Below are positions 50,701 through 60,994 of a stretch of DNA of 64,000 nt, in pieces. Where the stretch lies: NCBI RefSeq assembly GCF_910592395.1, contig NC_088313.1, forward strand, positions 17,686,437-17,750,436. The letters are read 5' to 3'. A program made the position numbers and the translations under genes. Within the stretch, counting starts at the first letter, position 1; every line of letters begins with the position of its first letter. The stretch is from Lineus longissimus (Eukaryota > Nemertea > Pilidiophora > Heteronemertea > Lineidae). Under the pieces are notes generated by a model. The model saw nothing but the letters and a program-made list of their open reading frames with translations. It did not search any database and was not told the origin of the DNA.

Positions 50701-52131
50701 AACGATAGAGAAATTTTCCACTTACTTTCCTTCAAAATCAACAGTGCCCTGCAACGCCCTGACACGAAGTGCATCACCTTCTATTATGATCGTTGGGCTG
50801 GTGTAGCAAACGATATCCTGAAGAGAAAGAAAAGATATCATATCACATATCATATCAAGGACAATCAGTAACGAAGACCTACTGAGAGACGCTAACCTGA
50901 AGCCCATATCAGAATTGGTGAAGGAACGAAGATGGCAATGGTTGGGCCATGTGCTCCGAATGCCTGCAAACGCATTGCCAAGGAGAGCACTCACATGGAC
51001 ACCACAGGGGAGACGGAATAGAGGCAGACCAAGAGAGACCTGGCGGCGTTCCATGGCAAAGGAACTTCAAGAGAAGGGCCTAACGTGGGAGGCAGCCAGA
51101 CAGCGAGCAGCCAACAGACTTGAGTGGAGGACCCTGGGGCACGCCCCATGTGCCACCTAGGGCACGAAGGGTCCTAAGTAAGTAAGTATCATATCAAAGT
51201 AACAAGAGGAAGTAAGAGTACCACCAATACAGCAGGTTATTTTTTTAGAAGCCTGAAGGCGAGATACCTACAACATTTGGATCAGGGTGATAAGTCAATG
51301 GCCCTTCCAACTGCCATTGGTCCTCCGCACTCCTCGCAGTACCATTGTCATCAAAGTCAACCCGAGCCTTCAGACGAATTCCATGGTTCGCCTTCAATGT
51401 CGGTAGTTTCTTGATGGCCTTGGAATAATCATTGGTGCTGGTACCAAAGTTACGCTCATGGCAAAGGACTTCCCCTGGGTAGAGTGGGAAGGGTTCTCCA
51501 TGGAAGCGAACATCAAAATGTCCATGTCTCAACTCGGACAGCTTTCCAGGCTCATATTTCCTGCAAAGTAAGATAGCAGAAGAGAGTTGATGACAAAGTA
51601 TGTAAGATTGTTCCACACTCTGATGAAAGCAAATCACCTAAAATACTTGTTGTATTACATGTAAACTGTGTGGTGTACTGTCATATCTCTAGTGTTGTGG
51701 GATCTTTGCAAATACCTTTTAAGCTTAATTTAATCATGATAGCCCAATTTTAGACATGATTACAAACATCATACTCACACAATAGGATTCTGAATGGTGC
51801 AATAGTGACCTGGAGGGACAATGATGAAGGGAATGGGACCCATTGTCAGAACTTCATGAGTCTGCAGACACAGAGACTGTGGCCCTTCTTCTATCTTAGT
51901 AACATTAGTTCTCTGAAAATGAAATGAAAGGATAAGGCCTGTCATTGTCAACTAACTTAACTATGGCTCACGGCTTCAGGCGGGCTTGGCCTCGGCCTGA
52001 AATGCACTGCCAAAAAAGCCTAAAATGGACTGCTAAAAAGTATCAAATGACATAATCATAGGCCGAAGAAAACTCACCTGGTCCAAAATATGGACAAACT
52101 GAAGATTGGGGATTCCAATAATTTTACTCAT
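44761..52131 (-). CDS. MVP: Major vault protein
   Basis: The structural protein of the cytoplasmic vault ribonucleoprotein, whose two half-shells hold 39 copies each. I can assemble 21 coding exons, all in frame, into 849 residues: 52131-52078, 51912-51779, 51560-51272, 50817-50726, 50355-50191, 49888-49822, 49740-49599, 49405-49304, 49070-48983, 48805-48650, 48340-48256, 48014-47781, 47554-47495, 47276-47198, 47025-46883, 46587-46487, 46141-45915, 45799-45735, 45491-45411, 45210-45130, 44865-44761. Family blocks in order: QFVHILDQ at the N terminus, [60 protein letters not shown], a shoulder domain (TSDHARLRI...[11 protein letters not shown]), and a long cap helix from about residue 664 ([36 protein letters not shown]). 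The C terminus stops after [16 protein letters not shown], lacking the longer tail of human MVP (893 residues). It is head-to-head with SNM1A. Confidence 0.96.
46759..46810. mobile_element. Terminal fragment of a pogo/Tigger-like DNA transposon
   Basis: TA followed by CAGTGGAACCTCCCTTAGCG and then GACACCTATGTAAGCGACC matches the general form of pogo/Tigger terminal inverted repeats (TA target, CAGTnGAACCTC start). Only one end is seen, inside the MVP intron between exons 15 and 16, so it is a truncated relic. Confidence 0.5.
50859..51186 (+). mobile_element. 5'-truncated non-LTR retrotransposon (LINE) 3' end
   Basis: The 3' end of a reverse-transcriptase ORF reads [20 protein letters not shown], then [14 protein letters not shown] and ends near 51,160, a tail shared by many invertebrate non-LTR elements. 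It is followed by a (TAAG)n tail (51,176-51,186). The flanks carry an 11-bp target duplication, TATCATATCAA, at 50,848-50,858 and 51,187-51,197. It lies in the MVP intron between exons 3 and 4, antisense to MVP, and makes up about 330 of that intron's 454 bases. Confidence 0.9.
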
Positions 52132-52139
52132 TTTGTCAT
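52128..52139 (-). promoter_or_regulatory. Minimal upstream ORF overlapping the MVP start
   Basis: On the minus strand, ATG ACA AAA TGA ends so that its stop overlaps the MVP start codon (ATGA). If it lies in the mRNA leader, ribosomes could initiate there first and reach MVP by leaky scanning or reinitiation. Confidence 0.4.
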
Positions 52140-52702
52140 CTGTGTCAGTTGTCTACAGCTATTCTTAATTGACCCTGAGTTTCTTGGGTTGCGATGCAAT
52201 GGACGAGACGAGGAACAGCCTTGATAGGTGTTTGTGCAGCCCTGGATTGTTTATTCTTGTGAAAAAAGAAGTTTTATTTCCTGGTTTGCATTCCTGAGGG
52301 GTTTCCCAATCAACCTCGTCTTCGTAGGAATTCATTCACAATCCAAAAATAGAACAAGGCATCTGTCATGTCCAGCGCCACCGTCAGGTGCTGCTACCTA
52401 TATTGTTATACGTCCAGCACCACCGCCAGGTGCTGCCATCTATATTGTTAATTGTACTATCTAGCGCACTACTGCCAATCACAAAGTTGTTATTTTTACA
52501 TGTCAATTTCTCTGCTATAAATCGCAATTTAGGCTTTGAATTATCAGAAATGATATATAACTGATTTATGTTGTCATTATTATGAAAAATTATCCGAAAA
52601 GCGGTGTTTTAGCGCTAACTAATGGTTTGAGGTTGTTCAGTGAAGATTTCCTATTTTGACAGGTTTGGGACTTCTGTGTAGTAGCAATGCACAAGTTTCA
52701 AG
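52132..52702. promoter_or_regulatory. Divergent promoter region between MVP and SNM1A
   Basis: The 571 bases between the two start codons must hold both leaders and both core promoters unless upstream untranslated exons exist. No TATA box is evident. A candidate acceptor (TTTTGACAG, ending 52,661) in front of the SNM1A leader hints at a split leader. A 42-bp tandem duplication sits near the centre. Confidence 0.65.
52369..52452. repeat. 42-bp tandem duplication in the MVP/SNM1A promoter
   Basis: Two copies of a 42-bp unit, beginning near 52,369 and 52,411. Each contains GTCCAGC, then CACC, then CAGGTGCTG, and TATATTGTTA at its end; they differ at a few positions. In each copy CAGCACC (CAGCGCC in the first) and the E-box-containing CAGGTGCTG form a short inverted repeat. 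Confidence 0.85.
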
Positions 52703-52719
52703 ATGGAAGATTCAAATGA
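52687..52719 (+). promoter_or_regulatory. Upstream ORF overlapping the SNM1A start
   Basis: An ATG 16 bases before the SNM1A start opens a 10-codon frame that ends in TGA at 52,717-52,719, out of frame with the main start at 52,703. Such an overlapping upstream ORF normally lowers translation of the main frame. Confidence 0.5.
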
Positions 52720-55700
52720 TTTTTCAGACTTTCAACCAGCAAATAAGTCATTCAGAGTGTTCAGAACAAAACAAAAAGGTGTTATTAGGGATAAGCTTGC
52801 TAAATCTCAAAAGCTTACCCAAGTTGATGACACTAATGTTTTGCAATCTCATGCACGAATGCGAAGAAAAAACGAAAAGTTCGCCAACTGTGACACTAAC
52901 ACCAACAGTGCCAACACTGGCAACAGTAGCAATACAAGAAAGTTTCGTAACAAATCTAAACCACCAGCAACCAAGGCGAAGAACCAAAATTCAGGATTGT
53001 GTCGGACCAGTCAGACGTCCTATATCGATAACACTTTAGCGCATGAGAATACCACAGAGAAAGGTATGATAATGGCATGCTTCGTAAGTTTCAGCACAGT
53101 CGATGTGGTCGTAGTTCTTTCACCCATGACCAGAGACTCAGAGACATGCCACGGGAGACTGCATTACTCCACAAAGATGTGACGGCTTGCATCATCAACT
53201 GTTGTCGAGTTGAATCAAAATAGGTTGGCTCCTGCCTGGAGCCAGTGGAGGAGTTTAAGACTAACTTCATCCATTCAGTTGACAGATATACTGACTGTAT
53301 AGTGTATATGGTCGATCACAGTCATCTCAGTCGGGTGATCTGAGCCATTCCCAAGATGATCATGTAGTCGTATCTTGTGATGTGGTGTCCTGAAATTCCA
53401 GTGCTGATGCATTATGCTAGATACCTGAGATGAGCACCAATGTAATTATCTGAACCTTGGAGCAATGATTACTTGTCATTAAAGGTTAAGTTGTAATTCC
53501 TCATTCTGGCTTGCAGGTTTAGATTCTGATGTCACAGTTGTACATCAAAGTCCACAGAGATCCGAAAGAAAGGAACAAAGATCTGCAACACCAAACTCCA
53601 CCTCTAAGAATCAGACAATTTTGAATTCCTACTTTGATATCAAATCTACTCCAACAACACCAGTAGGAAAACAGACTGGTTCCAATTCTTCAGGTAAAAG
53701 ATCTTCCCAGAAAGCATCACAATCCAAGTCAGCTAGAGCAAAAAGGAGATTATCGACTGAAGATTCAAAGGTGCCTAAGTCTAGATTAGGAAAGAAGAAG
53801 AGAGGAGCTTTACAATCTCAAACATCCTGTCGCAAGAAGAGAGTGCAAACCTATGTCATTGATGACAGTGATAGTGATGTAGTTTGTATCGGAGATGCGG
53901 AGAGGGCTACATCGAAACAGAAAATGTTTGACGACTTTGTTGACAACGAGGAAAAGCGGGATGCTGTGAAATCAATTGATGTTGAAAGTGTTGATACTGC
54001 TGCAACTGAATCTTCATCAAAAGGTTGTACAAATTTCAACGAATTGGATGAAGATGTGTGTCCAGGTGCTGAAGGATTTCAGAATTTTCAACTTGACAGA
54101 TCGGATTCTGAAGAGGATGTGTTCACTGGAAATTCGAAAATTGATCATGCTGTGGAAGAACTGTTTTCTGATGAAATGGATGATGAAGCTGGTGAAGTCT
54201 TACCCCTTGACAGATCTGAAGAGGACGTATTCACAGGTAGTGTCTCAAGCCACTTAAAAAAAGATGTATCTGGGGATAACCTGTATCCTGGTGGTGAACT
54301 TGGTTGTTGCACTGTGTTTTCACGCGACATTTCGGAAGAGAATATTTTTTCAGGCAATATGACCAGCTCAAAACGTGTAGGGGAAGAATGTCAAGAGGAC
54401 ATATTTCTAGATCTGGAAGACATCTCAATGAGAGATTGTGCAGTGAAACCATGTTCCCAAGGGGGCTCCTTACTGACATTGACAGAGGATACGAATCGGG
54501 ACCATGGTGCGACAAGTATTGGACATGACAATGCCACAAAGGTTGAAAGCAATGATACCGGTTCCAAAGATGTTAGCCAAAAAGATTTTGCGCCACCTTC
54601 TAGTGACTTCCCCTCCCTAGATGAGGGTGAAAGTGATGATGAATTCTTTGCAGCTTTAGACATATTAGAGGAGAACCAGCGTGTGACGCGGAGTGATAAA
54701 GATTCCATTGAATCAACTGCGTCCTCTGTTTCTTCTACTTTAGCATGTGGTCAACAACCGTCAAGAACTTCTGGTTTGCTCAGCACCCTCAGTAATTTAT
54801 CATCTCAGTTTTCCCTGTTTTCTGGAAGAAGTACATTGACATCCTCTGTACCGGACTCAGAAACAGTGGACTCTACTGGAAAATCACAAAGCAGCAGCAA
54901 TGAGGTTCAGGAAACTGGTTACAAAGTGAATTCTAATGCTTCAAAACAAACTTCAATCAGTTCATTTTTCAAGGCTAAGTTTTCTGTGTCTTCGAATGGT
55001 GTACCGCTAAGCGTCGCTGCAGGGACTCGGAGTAAAAGCATGACTGCCACAAAAACTCAAAGACAATCAAAGGAGGAATCGTCTCAGTCTCAGCCAAACG
55101 CTTACCAATCTGACAGCAGTGGAACAAGCAGTAACTTCAGTCATCTCCAGGTTTATAGTGGCAGCAAGAGATCTTGTCCATTCTACAAGAAAATTCCAGG
55201 TTTGTAAAACACAAAAGCATTGGTGAGCCCTTGATTTTTACAGTTTCAGCGAAGATCAGGTTCCATTCAAGTCTATTCGCAGGTTAAAAACAACAACGTG
55301 TCTTTTCATTATCCGAATGGTTACATATTTTAGGAGTACCAGGTTTGTCCAGTACATGTATGGTGTATGTACATGTATGGGAGTAGAGTTAGAGTCCTAT
55401 TGAAACTGAAGCAATTCTGGAGTGATGGAAAAAACAGAATGAGTTTTCTACATTTCTCTACAATGCTCATGAACATACCTAAAGCTATATTGGATGTACT
55501 TGTGCCACTATCACAACTTATTCCTTTCCTTCTTTCAGGCACTGGCTTTACTGTTGATGCATTCCGTTATGGTACAATTCCAGACTGTACAGGGTATTTC
55601 CTCACCCATTTTCACTATGACCACTATGGGGGACTGGCTAAAAAGTTCTCACAGCAGATCTACTGCAATCAGGTAAATTCCTCAACAAGCTGCAACTTTG

Positions 55701-58058
55701 AATAGGTTAAATAGGGTATAACAAGTCAAATACTGAGACCAGAGTAATAATGTATTCATCATTTGAGTTGACAGAAAGTTCAGGTCTCTGGATATGCTCT
55801 TTTCAGATCACCTGCAATCTTGTCCGTAAGAAAATTGGAGTCACAGCCAAGTTCATAACGGTTCTCCCTATGAATGAGCCATGTGATGTACAGGGGGTTA
55901 ACGTCACACTCCTCGATGCCAATCAGTAAGTTTTTTCAAGTATTACAACTCCGTGTTAATGAAAAAAGACAATGCCAATATGGTTGTCAAATAAAATCAT
56001 ACTATGGGAGTTCTTACCTACTGATGAGACACGAAAGACATAGGTACAATTAGGTTACGAAGGACTGTCTTTTCTATCCGTGCTATCCAACAAATTACTT
56101 GCAAACACAATGAGCAATGTACGGAAACCTGACCAAATGCATAGCAGACCTGCCATGACTGTAAATAAACAGAATAGCCACGATTGTGTCCCTGGAGAGT
56201 GAAACCAACTCGCCAAGTTACTGCAAGGCATTTTGACTGAAATCTAATGTGTGATTATTGTCTTCTTTCCCAATCGTCCAGCTGCCCTGGTGCTGCAATG
56301 TTTTTGTTCCGATTGCGTAATGGTCAGACAATCCTTCATGTTGGTGATTTCCGTGCAAGTCGAGCCATGGAGAGTTACCCTGCCTTGACGGGCACCAAGA
56401 TTCATCAACTCTACCTCGATACAACGTAAGTCTGCAAACAATATCATTCTCAAAGTAAAGAAAGCTGTTAAAGAAGCCTCTCAAGGCAATTTGATTATTC
56501 TGTACTGCTTTCAGTTTTTCTTCAAACAAGCCACCATCAGCAACTTGTGTTTGTCATCCTACTTGTACCAATCAAGCCTTGTCATAGACTGATACTCTTT
56601 ATCCTCAGATACTGTGATCCAGCGTACACATTCCCACCTCAAGAAGAAACAATAGCGATTACTGTTAACATTGTCCTTGAAGCGATTGAAGATGATCCGA
56701 ACACTCTATTCGTATGTGGAACTTACACAATCGGGAAAGAAAAAATATTCTTAGGTAGGTTCTGTGAATGGGTCTGAATCTGTCCAGGCAAATATTGGCA
56801 TCCGTCCTGACTTTTAACATCTCCTAACAGCAAGAAATAAGTAAAGAATTAGCATAAGTGACTAACATTGTCTTGAGCTGAGGCCTTCTTATAATTACAT
56901 GTGGCCAACTCAAAAAGACTATACTGTTTTTCAGCCATTGCAGAAGCACTCAGCTGTAAAGTGTGTGTGAACAAGGACAAGAAGGACATCCTGGAATGTC
57001 TAGAAGACCAGCATATAAAGGACATCCTGACTCTCCGATGGGAAGACACCAAGGTTCATGTCTTGCCAATGGGGCAACTCAATGCGAAGGTAGATGCAAA
57101 CCACACATCAGAATTACAGTAGCTTTGGTTCCATGGAAAATATTGATGCAAAGATCCCAAGATGACGATGACTGTAATTGTCAACTACATGTCACAAGCT
57201 GAAAAATATCTTCCACCTTGAAACAATGAGCAGAGCCTTAACTACTGTTTACATTTGGTCACAGCAATGAATGTTGATGATGTCATGTGAAGCAATTCCG
57301 GAGACGTTTAGCCCTCTTGCTGATAAATAACTGAGCCAGACTTGGATTCATTTTATCATTACTTTTCAGAGAGTGTTGTTCCAAGGAGTCTCTTGTGTAA
57401 AATGATAAATTTCCTTGTAGAGCCTGGAAGTACATCTACAGAAATACAAAGGGAAATATTCTAAGGTGGTAGCTTTTGAACCAACTGGATGGACCCACAG
57501 TAAACAGAAGAAGACATCTAACAAACTCCAACCAAAGTTTAAGAATGATTCAATCATAATCTATGGTAGGTATTAAAAACAGCCTGTGATGACCCCAAGT
57601 ACAATAAAGTCACAATCACGTCCTGTTGGACAGCTGTATTTGTACAAGTCACAACCAGTAATTCCCATGAAAAACAAACACTGTGATTTCTTCATAAATC
57701 AATCGACTAGGTACATGAAATTGCAGTTCTAACCTATATTTCAGTCAGGCCAAGCAGACTGTGAGATGTCCTGATTTTTCATCCCAAAATGGCTTCTGAC
57801 AGAACCATCCTCCAAAAAATGGCTCTCAAAAGAACAATAGAACATAATCTGCCTCTCTGTATTTATCAATTTTATTTTCAAACTAAGAAATTTTGTATTC
57901 CAGGTATTCCATACAGTGAGCACAGCAGTTATTTGGAAATGAAGCGGTTTGTTCAATTCATGCGACCAACAAGAATTCTTCCAACAGTGAATAACGGTAG
58001 TGCCAAAAGTCGCCAGAAGATGACGGCTATATTTGATGAATGGATGCATGAGAACTGA
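52703..58058 (+). CDS. DCLRE1A: SNM1A DNA cross-link repair nuclease
   Basis: A 5'-3' exonuclease of the metallo-beta-lactamase/beta-CASP family acting in interstrand cross-link repair in the nucleus. Nine exons, all in frame: 52703-53063, 53517-55199, 55539-55672, 55807-55925, 56282-56425, 56609-56754, 56935-57089, 57421-57565, 57904-58058; 1,013 residues (human 1,040). The N-terminal ~690 residues are disordered: PIP-box QTILNSYF (153-160), a basic NLS-like run ([14 protein letters not shown]), a SUMO-interaction-like DSDVVCI (239-245), an acidic motif array (296-419) and a second PIP box QTSISSFF (598-605). The catalytic region starts with [11 protein letters not shown] and has [10 protein letters not shown] (metal ligands), DANHCPGA (split across exons 4 and 5), [27 protein letters not shown] and [12 protein letters not shown] find no C2HC UBZ finger like that of human SNM1A. 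The start is the first in-frame ATG, preceded by an overlapping upstream ORF. Confidence 0.95.
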
Positions 58059-58797
58059 ATTAGTGTTATTCCAGACTCTTGCATAGAGGGTGTGGTGGAC
58101 TAATATTGTGTGCTGTGATGCAATATGTCTCTGTCCGGTTGTGAAATTCAGCAATTCCTCCATGTCGCCAATCATGATGTCCACGCCTGTGAGCATGCAC
58201 AATTGCCTTGTTAGCGTACATAGAGGTAATGCGCATGTTCACAGGCAATGATATCCAAATTGGCTGCAGAGATGATGCTGTACAAAATGTACGACATGGT
58301 TGTACTACTTGCTATAGAGTGTCTCAAAAAAATATTCACTTCTATTCAGTTGGATCCAATCTAAGATGGAGGTTGTTCCAATCTAAGATAGGGGTTCCTG
58401 ATTGTTTCAAGGTTAACTTCAGATGATCATTTTGGTCCAGCTTGACTATCAGTCATGGTGGCTACCTCACAAACAACTAACACCTGTAACTTTTGTCCAA
58501 TTATTGATTGTTTCTTATCTTTATTGTATTACTTTTTGTAACAAAGATTTTGTCAAGTTGTTTGATTGGAATTCATAGGTTTTACGAGTTAATATACATT
58601 TATCAGGTTTTTTCAAATTGTTGTTTCTTGTTTATTTGATAATTTGGTATCTTTGAATATATTCTCAAAACAAATTAATGAGAACAGAAGGATCTAGATG
58701 AGAACAGAGACCAGCCTCAAGTTTGTGTCCTCATTTCTTATTCCTGATGGGGAGGTACAAGCTCTAACAGGAGCCGCCACTTGCAAGTAAATATTGC
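58059..58797. other. 3' flank of SNM1A and spacer
   Basis: No coding exon is recognised. No canonical AATAAA lies close after the SNM1A stop; T-rich tracts occur at 58,500-58,640. Confidence 0.45.
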
Positions 58798-59160
58798 CAC
58801 GTGGTGTATGTTATGTTGTTGCTGACCTAGATGACGTCATTTTCTAAAAATAGCCGAATTCCTGTTAAAACTCGTTCACCTTGGTCGTGCCTTGCCTGGT
58901 CGTGCCTGGAACAGTTCAGTTCCTGAGAGTGACTAACCCTTGTTCAGTTGATCAGCATAGCACAAATTATCGTCCTGGTGAAATTTACCATGATTTATTC
59001 TACCATTTGCACAAATGTAACAAGAAAATGCATTTCTAAAAGAAGGCATAAGCCACTTTCTTCACGAAATGCACAAATTCTCCCAAATTGAGGGGGTTGG
59101 GCCCTGGGAAATTTTCCTGAATTTGATTGCTGCAATTTTACTGACGTCACGAGTCACGTG
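58798..59160. promoter_or_regulatory. Candidate promoter/enhancer with two CRE plus E-box pairs
   Basis: Perfect TGACGTCA palindromes (CREB/ATF sites) lie at 58,832-58,839 and 59,142-59,149. Each has a CACGTG E-box nearby (58,798-58,803 and 59,155-59,160). The second pair is only five bases apart. A good splice donor (CTCAAAG|GTAAGG at 59,361) follows, so 59.2-59.36 kb could be a first untranslated exon of the gene starting at 60,995. Confidence 0.5.
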
Positions 59161-60256
59161 GCTTTGATGGATCAGGACTCCATTTTGACAGAATCAAAAC
59201 ACAAACAGTTCTTGTCACTTGAGTAGGCCCTATCTGGATTCCTCCTATTTCTGTCCGAATTTCACTGTTAATAAACGTTCTAAATTTGAAAGGAGGCGAT
59301 CGTTAGGAAGAAAAGGATCGAATCTTTAAATCTAGTGAATTAGCAAGTCCAAATCTCAAAGGTAAGGCCGTTGTTTTTCTCTTTCATTTTGTCTTCGAGA
59401 AACTTCCTTGTCACTTGTGCAATCAAAATGGCAGGAGGCCTCGTTTTTCTCGGAAGACAGGCCTACATTTGCCACTGATTTCTGTCCCTTCCCCTCACCA
59501 TAACTCTTTTAAAAAATTGTCATTATAACTGTTTAAAGTCCAAGAATAGAAATGCATAGAGTCTGGCCGGTGTCATTGCCTTTTAAACGGAAGTCTAGGG
59601 AAGAACATTTCATTCCTCGTGTTGGAAAACTTGAGCGGCCATGCTGGATTTTCGCGCGCGTGACTGAATTTTTTCTCCCAGGTTCTTACTTATTTTCACT
59701 GGTTTTCCTGGTGTTCTGAACCTTTGATTCATGTTCCTGCTTTTTTAATGCTATTTCATTTATCTCAACTCAAGATTACCTCTTCGAATAAAACAATAAA
59801 GAAAAAATAGACAGTTTTGTGCTGGCTTCCTGCTGGGTTGTAAACACGTGAGTTTGTTATTGTTTTGATTTGAGAGAGAAAGGGGGATGGGCTTCCTTCT
59901 CTTCCATTTTATCCCCACTTCACTTGCCCTGTGGCTTTCAAACTGTTATTGTCAAAACATAGAAGTCTTCGTATCTATTTTACAAATATTATTAGCAAAA
60001 GATGTGTGGACTTTTGACTTCACAGCCTGAACTATCAGCTGTTTCACTTTGGTGATGAAAAAATTAACATAATTTATGTCATGATGTGACCTGAGGTGAA
60101 CCAGTTTATCTAATGCCAGGGTCATGATATTGAACTTCCATAATGTCAAGGCTGTATTTAACTGGCTCTCTTGGGGGAAGGAACACCATTTCCTACCCAG
60201 ACCTAGATCATGCAGCTCTGCACAGAAAACCTGTTTTTCTGAAACATTGGGGCAAT

Positions 60257-60293
60257 GGGGGGGGGGGGGCAGCAATTACCCCCCCCCCCCCCC
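60257..60293. repeat. G13 and C15 inverted homopolymer runs, 9 bases apart
   Basis: Thirteen G, nine other bases (CAGCAATTA) and fifteen C could form a 13-bp G:C hairpin, or a G-quadruplex/i-motif. Run lengths in such tracts are prone to sequencing error. Confidence 0.8.
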
Positions 60294-60698
60294 TCTTTGA
60301 AAAGGGACGGACAATCATGCCTTGTCCCTATCGATTGCTTAGATGGGACATCCATGTCTTAACACCATAATAATTGTCTGACGGACAACCACCAGTCTTT
60401 GTCCCAATTTACAGTCTCCTAAAGACAACCTTGAGTGAGCCAGGCCATCAGTAGCCTTTAGATCGGTCCCCACCAATCAAATGCCTGAAGGTCAACACGT
60501 TAGTTGTCCATTAGTGCCCCTTCATATTCTTCCTTGGCCAGTATGTCTTCTCAGTTCTGATCAAAGCCTTCTTAATATTGATAACCCTGGGGGTCTTAAA
60601 ACAATAACGACAGGAGGACTCCTATCTTAAAGCAAGCTGAAAGTGAAATGAGTGCTTCATCGACATCATGTTAGTGCAGATCCCCCTTGGGCAGGTGA

Positions 60699-60773
60699 TG
60701 TAGTTGTAAAATCATAGGTCCCAGTATGTAGTTGTAAAATCATAGGTCCCTGCCCCCCCCCCCCCCCCCCCCC
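60699..60773. repeat. 28-bp direct duplication followed by C21
   Basis: ATGTAGTTGTAAAATCATAG plus GTCCC occurs at 60,699-60,722 and again at 60,727-60,750, exactly, and is followed by a run of 21 C (60,753-60,773). Confidence 0.85.
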
Positions 60774-60994
60774 GTGTGAAAATCACCATGCCAATTTCAA
60801 TCTTGTGGTTCACAACTTAACGGCTGATTATCCTTTTATTTTCAGTTTTCTCCTTAATAAGAGTTACATAAACCAGAGAAACGTCTAGTTTTGGGCACCA
60901 AGTTGGGCCAGAGGCCAGCAAATGTAGGAACTTGGGATTTGGCCAGACTGGTGGATTATATCTGCTGGCAGGTCAGCAGTTTGTCCCTCTACAG

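Larger units (their letters stand above)
59161..60994. other. Putative leader exon and first intron of the last gene
   Basis: It contains a likely donor at 59,361 and an acceptor (TTTATTTTCAG, ending about 60,845) that would open the first exon with coding sequence. Between them are homopolymer runs and a 28-bp tandem duplication. No other gene is seen. Confidence 0.4.

Noticed and set aside
53621-55207. Independent 528-codon gene starting at a TTG
   Set aside because: This is SNM1A exon 2 read alone. The true start is in exon 1, and the apparent stop lies in intron sequence after the donor at 55,199.
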